Source: Flaviflagellibacter rhizophilus (GTDB taxonomy: Bacteria; Pseudomonadota; Alphaproteobacteria; Rhizobiales; Methylopilaceae). Taken from it: DNA of 64,000 nucleotides. Both the position numbers and the translations under genes were made by a program. Location of the stretch: contig NZ_JAXAFJ010000004.1 in NCBI RefSeq assembly GCF_033898525.1, positions 124,001-188,000 on the forward strand, in the 5' to 3' direction. The notes beneath the pieces were generated by a model. The model had not been told where the DNA came from. It did not search any database and was given only the letters and a program-made list of their open reading frames with translations. Shown here one piece after another: positions 1-6,804 of this stretch; position 1 is the first letter of the stretch, and each line of letters begins with the position of its first letter.

Positions 1-2
1 AT

Positions 3-113
3 AATCCGGAGAGGATGGCGACCATCTTGAACGCACAGCTCAATCGCGAGATCAGCTACTCGGTTGAGGAAACATCGGTCGCCGGCGAAATCTACGTCAC
101 CCTTAACCAATGA
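3..113 (+). CDS. C-terminal end of a gene cut by the window edge
   Basis: The third frame is open from base 3 to a TGA at 111-113 and encodes 36 residues ending in EIYVTLNQ. It could be the tail of a longer plus-strand gene whose start lies outside the window. No motif identifies it. The evidence is only an open frame reaching the edge, so a chance reading is possible. Confidence 0.35.
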   Translation, partial: NPERMATILNAQLNREISYSVEETSVAGEIYVTLNQ

Positions 114-227
114 TCGTCCGCGCCGTCGCTCCCTCTCTCAACCAGGCCGGGGAAGCGACAGCGCGCCACTAGGAGGTGCGCACACGCTCTGATCGACAAT
201 CGCCCAACGGCAAACCGGCGGAGGAAC

Positions 228-599
228 ATGCGACACGTTAAACAACAAGGGGTTTGGGATTGCGGGGTAGCCTGTTTAGCCATGTTGGCTAACACAGACT
301 ACCCCATCGCATTCTCGACATTGTATCCAACCGGCCGCGCGAGGCCCACGAACTTAGCACAGCTGCGCCGTGCGCTTTCAGCGCTCGGTGTCGAACTTGC
401 CGCAAGCCGAACGATGATCACCGCCAACCGCGCCACTTTGCTAACCTTCGATCGAAACGCGCTCCTAAAAGTCAGACCCCGGAAAGATCGAGGCGTCCAT
501 TGGTTGGTTTGGGACGCCGATCGGAAGCTTGTGCTCGATCCCCGGCACCCGCCCGATGTCCGTCCCCTCATCTGGCGCGCGCTCCCCATGTCGTCGTGA
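228..599 (+). CDS. Small C39-like (papain-fold) cysteine peptidase-domain protein
   Basis: A 123-residue protein. The N-terminus carries QQGVWDCGVACLAM, the oxyanion Gln plus catalytic Cys (C12) arrangement of peptidase C39/C39-like domains; a later GVHWLVWD segment supplies a His (H91) and LDP supplies an Asp (D104), completing a plausible Cys-His-Asp triad. A GGAGG at 218-222 lies just before the ATG and supports this start. It is about the size of the isolated C39 domain, with no membrane segments and no ABC exporter beside it, so the usual bacteriocin-leader processing role is not supported. It may cleave another island protein or act as a toxin-like or immunity factor; function is inferred only from the fold. 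Confidence 0.65.
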   Translation: MRHVKQQGVWDCGVACLAMLANTDYPIAFSTLYPTGRARPTNLAQLRRALSALGVELAASRTMITANRATLLTFDRNALLKVRPRKDRGVHWLVWDADRKLVLDPRHPPDVRPLIWRALPMSS

Positions 600-893
600 T
601 TTCGGACTCGTCGCGCGCCACTTCTGCGATGAAGCAACGTTGCGGCTAGAGGCGTCGGCAGCAGCATCACGTGTCTAAATCCTAGTCTCACGCTACGGAG
701 GGACCACCGCCTTCGCAGGCTCAAAATGTACGGGCAAACATTTCCGCCGTTGACACTAGGACTATTTTCCTGTATGCTGATCGCAGGGATCTGCATTTGT
801 GCGAGAGACTTACCGGAAGCTCGGAGCCGCTTATCGCATCTTCAAACAGGCCCTGCCCGAGCTTCCTTCCAAGCAAGCCAGGAGTCTATCCAG

Positions 894-1499
894 ATGACAA
901 ACGTAAGCCCGTCTTCTAAGGCAAACCCGCAAAGCGGCAAGATCGCTGATGGCCGGAAGGCTCCAGCCGATCCGAAATCAACCTTGTCCCATCAGGTAAG
1001 CGTCGGTCTCGATAATGGCGATGCCGCTAAGGAGGGCGCACCGCTCAAGCCAGTTACCGCGCCACAGGAACTCCCGGCAGAAAGGACTGGTAGCTCAGTT
1101 GAACAGGAGCTTACCCCTTCTTCACAGATCAAAAAGGGTGACACGGTCCTCGCTGCTGATCCCGAAGATGGCTGGTTCGAGGCTAGCGTTGTAGGTGAGA
1201 AGGGCAACGAACAGCTGATCCTGCGTTGGCGGGATTGGCCGCTGGAGCTCGCTTTCACCAAGCCTCATACCGAGGTCGCCTTGCTCCCCTCGGCTACTGA
1301 AACCAGCAAAAGATGGGAAATCGCAACAGCGGGCTTGAAGGTGCTGGCCTTCGATCAGGAGTTCGAGGGTTGGTATGAAGCCACGATAGTCGAAGACCAA
1401 GGCACGCGTCTTAGCCTGAGGTGGGTAGCGGATCCTGACGATCCCGTTTTCTTCCGGACACGAGACTTCCTGGCGTTCATGCCGTCAGCGAAATCTTAG
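894..1499 (+). CDS. Protein with two tandem Tudor/SH3-barrel-like modules
   Basis: A 201-residue protein. Residues 1 to about 75 are polar and low-complexity, probably disordered. Two similar modules of about 55 residues follow: the first opens KKGDTVLAADPEDGWFEASV and the second GLKVLAFDQEFEGWYEATIV. Both continue through an LxLRW strand and end in an aromatic/Pro-rich strand closing with LPSA or MPSA. The pattern V-L-A-x(6,7)-GW(F/Y)EA-x-(I/V) resembles Tudor/agenet-type barrels, which in other proteins bind methylated peptides or nucleic acids. An in-frame ATG at 726 would add 56 residues, but AGGAG at 880-884 favours ATG 894. No known bacterial family is assigned. The 600-893 stretch upstream shows no supported gene. 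Confidence 0.6.
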   Translation: MTNVSPSSKANPQSGKIADGRKAPADPKSTLSHQVSVGLDNGDAAKEGAPLKPVTAPQELPAERTGSSVEQELTPSSQIKKGDTVLAADPEDGWFEASVVGEKGNEQLILRWRDWPLELAFTKPHTEVALLPSATETSKRWEIATAGLKVLAFDQEFEGWYEATIVEDQGTRLSLRWVADPDDPVFFRTRDFLAFMPSAKS

Positions 1500-1513
1500 C
1501 GAAGCACTTAGGG

Positions 1514-1537
1514 CGCCGGGCACTGAAGTGCCCGGCG
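1514..1537 (+). terminator. Rho-independent-like hairpin after the Tudor-like gene
   Basis: A perfect 10-bp GC-rich stem (CGCCGGGCAC / GTGCCCGGCG) with a TGAA loop lies 14 bp after the stop codon at 1499. An outer GAAGC/GCTTC pairing extends it. The tail (TCGGCTTCTTGTT) is only moderately T-rich, so termination efficiency is uncertain. Confidence 0.55.
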
Positions 1538-1543
1538 TCGGCT

Positions 1544-1597
1544 TCTTGTTCAAAACTCATGAGTTTTGAACAAGACCTAAGCTGCTGTTCAAGCAGC
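1544..1597. repeat. 32-bp perfect palindrome plus second hairpin upstream of serine recombinase
   Basis: Positions 1544-1575 form an uninterrupted palindrome; the left half reads TCTTGTTCAAAACTCA and the right half is its exact reverse complement. Six bases later a second inverted repeat (GCTGCT, 1581-1586; AGCAGC, 1592-1597) has a loop that again contains GTTCA, so the TTGTTCA/TGAACAA motif occurs three times in about 50 bp. The position 55 bp before a serine recombinase gene, with repeated dyad subsites, resembles a resolvase res site, but a regulatory operator is equally possible. Confidence 0.55.
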
Positions 1598-1629
1598 GCT
1601 AATTTGGCACGTATGTCTGGTACACAATC

Positions 1630-2199
1630 ATGATCATCGGCTACGCTCGTGTATCGACGGACGATCAGGATCTGACATCGCAGGTAGAACGACTCCGGGC
1701 TGCGGGCTGCGAGAAGATCTTCAGCGAGAAGTTGAGCGGCAAGAACGCCAACCGTGCTCAACTCCTGAAGATGCTTGGTGGCCTCTCGGCTGGGGATGTC
1801 GTCCTTGCAACGGTGACTGACCGCATCGCCCGCGATCCTCTCGACATGCTCAACATTCTCAACACGGTCAAAGCTGCCGGGGCAGGTCTTCGGCTCCTGG
1901 ACGAGCCTTTCCTCGACACGTCCAACGATCTCTCCGACATCGTCATCTTTATTGTGGGTTGGGCGGCCAAGTGGCACCGGCGGCGAATCTTGGAGAACAC
2001 CGCCCGCGGCCGAGCTCGAGCCCAGGCCAATGGAACGAAGTTTGGCAGGAAGTCAAAGCTCACTCCCCATCAGCAGAGAGAAGCTCTGGACCGGCTTGCC
2101 AAGGGCTTTGAAACCCAGCGAGAGATCGCGCTCTCGTACAATGTCAGCCACCCCACCATCGGCCGGCTTCGCTCGAAGAGGGACAGGCCCGAGCTTTGA
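1630..2199 (+). CDS. Serine recombinase (resolvase/invertase family)
   Basis: A 189-residue site-specific recombinase of the small resolvase/invertase class. The N-terminal domain opens IIGYARVSTDDQ with nucleophile S9 and conserved R7; the DRIAR motif (64-68) supplies the two active-site arginines. A basic linker (KWHRRRILENTARGRARA) leads to a Hin-like helix-turn-helix at about 145-185 (TQREIALSYNVSHPTIGRL). Length is normal for the family. It would cut both strands at dyad sites and invert or resolve DNA. The 32-bp palindrome just upstream is the natural candidate site. No flanking terminal repeats of a Tn3 transposon are visible, and no transposase is adjacent. Confidence 0.9.
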   Translation: MIIGYARVSTDDQDLTSQVERLRAAGCEKIFSEKLSGKNANRAQLLKMLGGLSAGDVVLATVTDRIARDPLDMLNILNTVKAAGAGLRLLDEPFLDTSNDLSDIVIFIVGWAAKWHRRRILENTARGRARAQANGTKFGRKSKLTPHQQREALDRLAKGFETQREIALSYNVSHPTIGRLRSKRDRPEL

Positions 2200-2386
2200 T
2201 TGCCGCGGCAACGTTTTAGTCTGCTGTGGGGATACTTCGCCACATCAAACGGGCTAAAAGCGTAGGGTCGATAGTGCATCTTCAATGCATGGCTTACCAG
2301 GACTCGCAGATGAGCCCTCACAATCCCACACCAGTTTTGCTCTCGCTCCGCCCTACTATTTCACCGCGTAATTCACGCGTCACGGC

Positions 2387-3262
2387 CTATAGGGTTTCAA
2401 GCCAGCTACGGTAGTAGGCTCGGCATGCGGCCGAATACGGATTACGCCAATGCAAGAAGTTCTTGGCGAGCCGCTTTATCGCGAGCCGCCCTTTACTTCT
2501 TAAAAGGGCCGCTTTAGCGGGATCTGCCTCGGCATCGGCCACTTGGAAAAAGGTTTCGACGTTATCGATCGCTGCAATCATTCTCTCTATCGTTCTAAGT
2601 CGCGAAACTACCAGTCGATCACGATTCAAACCATAGGTATCGATGGACGCGCGTCCCTTTGGATCTTCGGTCCCCCCCGCATCGACGACTGGCTGCACAA
2701 TGCTTTCCTTTCGTCCGCCAGGCAACTCGATATACACGTGCTGAATATGTCGGCTCGGCTGATCCTCTGTCGGGTTTAGAAGTAATGGCTGCTCTCCGTT
2801 GACGCCCGCCTCATCAACCGCAGGAGGAGCCCCACCTAGTAGCGGGAATAGGTTTTCCTTCCCCCTCTTGTACTTGCTCGTTCCTACCTTCTGCCAACGC
2901 GTCCGATTACAATCGATGCAGGATGGAAGCAGGTTCTCCCACTTCGAGGCCAACCACCAGTAACCAGGAAAGCGAAGCGTGCCAGTTGCATCGATTACGC
3001 CGCCCTTCGGCCGAAAATGTTCGACATCCACCGGCATCATGGCCCCAAAATCTCCCTCGCAGTAAGCGCACTTGAATCCAAACAGCATGTTAAGCTTGTT
3101 TTTAACTTCCTCATCAGAATAGGCTTTGAATTTCATATTATCCGTCGGCGCCGGATTCTGTGTGTAGTGGGTGATCGCACGTAGACGCTCGACCGCCGCT
3201 GGCGAGCCAGTATCCGCAAGAACCGCTGGGCAGGTGACTAGTTCACGAGGGCGCAGAATCAT
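2387..3262 (-). CDS. HNH endonuclease, PtuB-like (Septu/retron effector family)
   Basis: A 291-residue HNH nuclease, the probable DNA-cutting effector of a two-gene defence unit. Visible motifs in order: CAYC (65-68, zinc), VEHFRPK with catalytic H82, WENLLPSC with N110, and a second zinc pair C115-x2-C118 followed by NR. It continues with LLLNP and a YGLNRDRL segment, the layout of the PtuB/retron-associated HNH family. Its ATG overlaps the stop of the upstream ATPase gene by four bases (3259-3262), so the two are translationally coupled. In Septu systems PtuB pairs with an SMC-like ATPase PtuA and degrades DNA on phage infection; here the partner is the unusual HNH-ATPase fusion upstream. 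Target specificity cannot be read from sequence. Confidence 0.8.
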   Translation of the reverse strand: MILRPRELVTCPAVLADTGSPAAVERLRAITHYTQNPAPTDNMKFKAYSDEEVKNKLNMLFGFKCAYCEGDFGAMMPVDVEHFRPKGGVIDATGTLRFPGYWWLASKWENLLPSCIDCNRTRWQKVGTSKYKRGKENLFPLLGGAPPAVDEAGVNGEQPLLLNPTEDQPSRHIQHVYIELPGGRKESIVQPVVDAGGTEDPKGRASIDTYGLNRDRLVVSRLRTIERMIAAIDNVETFFQVADAEADPAKAALLRSKGRLAIKRLAKNFLHWRNPYSAACRAYYRSWLETL

Positions 3263-5370
3263 TCTTCGAGCTCGTCGTCCTGCTGGAGCATCTCACGCTC
3301 AGCGAGTTCGAAGAGATCGACTAGTTCAGCGATGGTTTCCTTGCTGATATTCTCCTCCCTGGTTCCCCGATGCCGAGCCAGGTACTCGTCAGCTATGCGG
3401 TACATGAGGCGCTCGCGCTGACTGTCGCCAAGAGGTACCTCAGGGGGAAGTGCTTCCGCAGCCAGCTGGAGTGACTGGCGCTCGCCGCGTGTCGGGTTCG
3501 GTCTTGAGAGCAGTGAATAGTATGTAGCTATACGATCGGCTGTCTCCGCATCCAGCGTCGTTTCTAACCCGAACAGGTCAGAGGTCAGGATTTGATCGAC
3601 GCTCATCCCGCCCAACCCCGTTACATGCGGCTTAGCAAGGAACATCCCATCCTCGTCACGGCTGAGGATGGCGATTTCACCATCCATAAGCCCGCGCAAT
3701 GGCAGCGGATCGTGGGTTGTCATTAGAAACTGCGCTAGTGGAAACGTTTCTCTCAAGGCGTCGACGATTGCTAGACGCCATGAGGGATGCAGGTGGGCGT
3801 CGATCTCGTCGATCAAGATGAACGCCTGGGCCGAAGTCATTCCATTCCAGACCTCGTACATGACATCCATGATGTCGGCCGTAATCGCCACAACGCTCTT
3901 GAAGCCGGAGCTGAGTTCATCGAGCGGCTGTTGCCGGCCGTTATCGTCGACGATGAGGCGGTTGGCTGGGCCAAGATGAGCCTTTGCGCGGCCCTGCAGA
4001 ACGGCGTTCAACGCGCGCGTAGCATCTTCTAATCGAGCGATATCCGGCTCCCCGTTAGAAGATGATAGATGTTGCCGGAGCCCTAAGGCACCGTTTACTA
4101 GTTTTCGCTCAGAGAAGAGACTCCGGACCCTGTACTCATATCCGCGGGCACTCTCGCCGACCTCGCGACGGGCCGCTAGTCGATAAGCGCCATAGCCGAG
4201 CACCATAACCGGCACTGGAGCATCCCCGTCAAAGCTCTCGGAGCCGCTGTTAAACCGGACGACGTTCGTACGATCCGTGCCCCAAAACGAGACCTCGACC
4301 TCGCCTTGCTGCTCACCGTCCATGAGGCACCAGTTTGGCTTGATGCCTGCTTCTTCCGCATGGATCGGGCCGAGGCATCCAAGCGCTGCGGCTTGCAGCA
4401 AGGAGGTTTTCCCGACCCCGTTGTCTCCTAAAACAACTACGGAGCCGCCGCCTTTCCGACCCTTTTGATCAAGAGCAGGAAAATCGAGGACAGCATCTTC
4501 CAAGCCGCGAAAGTTCCTCACGCGAACCTGTCGTACATATCTCCGGCGGGGTTCTTCGGCGGAACGGTAATGAGAATCTTCGAAACTACCGCCGTCTAAG
4601 AAGGCGATCGACACTAGGTTCCGGATAGTTGTCAGGCTGGTGGAGTGACGGCGCCTGGTACGGGCGGCCTTCGGCGGCACACGCGCCAGCAGAGCAAGCC
4701 ATGCGGCGCCAGAGAATTGCGCGGTAGGGAGGAGGGCTTCGGCCTTCTCGCCTTGTCTAGTCGCGCGCGAGAAGAGTTTGCTTACAACCTCTCCCCGTTG
4801 TCCCAGCAGATCACCTCTGTTTAGATCGAATACATCAATAGTTAATTCACCTCTCAATGTGTGAGGCACTAGTTCCCCGTTGCGGGTGATCCGAAGATGC
4901 TCGGAGGGCGCATCCCAGCAGGGATCCAGAATGGTGTCCTGCTCCATTCGACGCAGCTGTGTGATAGTCGCGCGCAACGGTCCGCGTGAAACTACTGGAA
5001 AGCGATTGCGTTTTTCACGAATGCAATATGGGCAAGCCAGGTAGAGGTTTGCCCAGTCCAAGGCGAGCCAGCAATAGTGCTGAAACGCGATTCTATCTGG
5101 GCCCTGTTCCGCTCCATGCGCTGGGCGAAACAAATCAACCGAACCGGAAGAACCAACGCGGATCCCGCAATACGCACAGTTGTTGCCGAACAGACGCCCA
5201 AGAGATCGCCGAAGGCTACTTTCCTGAAATATATGACTGGGAACACGTGGTGGCCGTTCCTCCCGGCTGGCCTGGCTGAGGTAGTTCGCAACCTCCACCC
5301 GATATTGTTCTGCCATCGACGATCGCAGGATGGGGGGCTGCGCAACGCGCTGCCGATCAACGACCTGCAT
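3259..5370 (-). CDS. PtuA-like AAA/ABC-type ATPase with N-terminal degenerate HNH domain
   Basis: A 703-residue protein. Residues 60 to about 200 repeat the layout of the neighbouring HNH nuclease: CAYC (65-68), VDLFRPAHG at the catalytic motif, WANLYLACPYC (second zinc pair C113/C116), then ILDPCWD and FDLNRGDLL. At the catalytic position the usual H is L80, so this HNH copy looks zinc-stabilised but inactive. The C-terminal half is an overcoming-lysogenization-defect/SMC-like ATPase: VRNFRGLED, Walker A GDNGVGKT (315-322), signature-like LSSGFK (486-491), Walker B FILIDEIDAHLHP with E522, and H-loop TTHDP (H553). The ATG at 5370 follows AGAGGTG with good spacing. The ATPase probably senses phage and controls the downstream nuclease; the dead HNH domain may be its docking module. 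Confidence 0.8.
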   Translation of the reverse strand: MQVVDRQRVAQPPILRSSMAEQYRVEVANYLSQASREERPPRVPSHIFQESSLRRSLGRLFGNNCAYCGIRVGSSGSVDLFRPAHGAEQGPDRIAFQHYCWLALDWANLYLACPYCIREKRNRFPVVSRGPLRATITQLRRMEQDTILDPCWDAPSEHLRITRNGELVPHTLRGELTIDVFDLNRGDLLGQRGEVVSKLFSRATRQGEKAEALLPTAQFSGAAWLALLARVPPKAARTRRRHSTSLTTIRNLVSIAFLDGGSFEDSHYRSAEEPRRRYVRQVRVRNFRGLEDAVLDFPALDQKGRKGGGSVVVLGDNGVGKTSLLQAAALGCLGPIHAEEAGIKPNWCLMDGEQQGEVEVSFWGTDRTNVVRFNSGSESFDGDAPVPVMVLGYGAYRLAARREVGESARGYEYRVRSLFSERKLVNGALGLRQHLSSSNGEPDIARLEDATRALNAVLQGRAKAHLGPANRLIVDDNGRQQPLDELSSGFKSVVAITADIMDVMYEVWNGMTSAQAFILIDEIDAHLHPSWRLAIVDALRETFPLAQFLMTTHDPLPLRGLMDGEIAILSRDEDGMFLAKPHVTGLGGMSVDQILTSDLFGLETTLDAETADRIATYYSLLSRPNPTRGERQSLQLAAEALPPEVPLGDSQRERLMYRIADEYLARHRGTREENISKETIAELVDLFELAEREMLQQDDELEE

Positions 5371-5551
5371 CCATCACCTCTTTGGTTCGTTGCGAAAGCG
5401 ACGAGACCCTCTACATTGCCAGCATCCAAACTCCAAACTAACAACGGTATTCATTGAGCGAACTGCTGGTACCTGACGTTGGCAACGAAACGGACCCCGA
5501 TGTAGTCGAGGACGCAGCCGCGCTTAACGTCGGCGGATGATAGAACGTAGA

Positions 5552-6628
5552 TCAGATTGCTGGCGTTCTTCCCAAAGATAGCTTCCGGTGCAACACGCGA
5601 TGGCAATTTGCGCAGAGGCATTTTAGATCGTCAGTGGTGGTCACATGGCCCGGCTGCATCGCTGACACGTGCACGCGGTGGTGATGGACCTCGATGCATG
5701 CAGGGCCTAACTCAGGACCATATGCCTCGACTGGATCGAGCTTGCACTCCTCGCAGAACAGCCGGCCCCACAGCGCGATGAACTCAGCTCGCTTTCGCTC
5801 AGCAACTCCCGGATGCCGCTCACGTTTTAGGTGTGAAACAATCTTCGGATTTCCTTCGATCCAGCTACGCTCCTCCTCCGTCGGCGCAAGGGCGGTTAAT
5901 GCGGCTACGACTTCGCCCGGATGCGGCTTGGGCCTTGAGGCCCCCTCCCCTTTCGGGACGATCCATAAACCTGCCTTCTCCAAAAGTTCGAAAGCCACCT
6001 GGCTCCACCCGGCACTGAAATGGCGAGGAAAAGCCTCTATTCCCAAGGCGTCTTCCAGGGCCAGCCCGAAGACCTTTTTCGGTGCGAGTGGTGCGCCATC
6101 ATCCGTTAAGACATCGTAGTCACGTGAAGAAGCGAAGTTCGGCGCTTTCTCGCCCGCAAGAAGCCGGGCCACAGCCTTGTGGATGTGAGCGCTAGTTACC
6201 TGCCTAAGCTGCGCAGCAGGTAAGCGTTCAAGGCCCGGCGAGCTCGCATTTGCTGAGAGCGCGACACGCATTCTCGCACTGTCCCTCTCTGCCATTCGTA
6301 TGAGGAGGCGACGCCAAGCGCTATGACTAGCGCTTCCAGCGTTCATTGATCGAACAAGTTGGTCGAAACGAGCTTTGACCGGGGCCTGTTGGTTGAACGT
6401 TAGGCGACGATCTTCCAGCGGGAGATGCTGTACGGGCCGGCTATCAAGGTAGACTTCAAAGCAGATTTCTAGGCGGTCGAGCCACGCGAACATCAGCTCC
6501 AATGCGCGGCGGTAATCTCGATTCCGGTCCGTCCCGCTGCGGCTGTGAAGGACAATGCCTCGTGGGTCCACCTCGATAGTCGCGTTAAGCGACACTCCAG
6601 CTTCATCTCTCAGCGTTAAGCTCGGCAT
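5552..6628 (-). CDS. HNH restriction endonuclease, possibly modification-dependent (McrA-like)
   Basis: About 358 residues. The C-terminal 75 residues form an HNH/zinc domain: FCEECKLDP, CIEVHHHRV, then DDLKCLCANCHRVLH, giving two Cys pairs and the catalytic His cluster. The middle has HIHKAVARLL, YDVL, and APKKVFGLALEDALG, similar to the (Y/P)PKAVxGLA element preceding HNH domains in ScoMcrA-type enzymes, which bind modified DNA. The first 110 residues are not recognised. An in-frame TTG at 6640 gives 4 more residues, but ATG 6628 is taken; neither has a clear ribosome site. It sits 176 bp after the Z1 gene, in line with the restriction-modification genes. Cleavage of foreign modified DNA is an inference. 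Confidence 0.7.
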   Translation of the reverse strand: MPSLTLRDEAGVSLNATIEVDPRGIVLHSRSGTDRNRDYRRALELMFAWLDRLEICFEVYLDSRPVQHLPLEDRRLTFNQQAPVKARFDQLVRSMNAGSASHSAWRRLLIRMAERDSARMRVALSANASSPGLERLPAAQLRQVTSAHIHKAVARLLAGEKAPNFASSRDYDVLTDDGAPLAPKKVFGLALEDALGIEAFPRHFSAGWSQVAFELLEKAGLWIVPKGEGASRPKPHPGEVVAALTALAPTEEERSWIEGNPKIVSHLKRERHPGVAERKRAEFIALWGRLFCEECKLDPVEAYGPELGPACIEVHHHRVHVSAMQPGHVTTTDDLKCLCANCHRVLHRKLSLGRTPAI

Positions 6629-6804
6629 GGAGGTCGACAATCAGCGGGCGTGTGGGTTTCGTAGCCTTCCAGGCAGCATCAGCCGAACGCCGCTTGATCC
6701 GCCACTGAAATCGATGCCTGCCTGCCGATCCCACCGAGTTCAAGTGGTACGGTTCAGGGGGCTTCCATAGAAGTAGGAGGCAGTGGAGAAGGCGCCCCTG
6801 TAAC

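Noticed and set aside
2200..5551. Retron encoding, since the HNH/ATPase pair resembles retron effectors
   Set aside because: No reverse transcriptase gene or msr/msd-like inverted structure is visible on either side of the pair.
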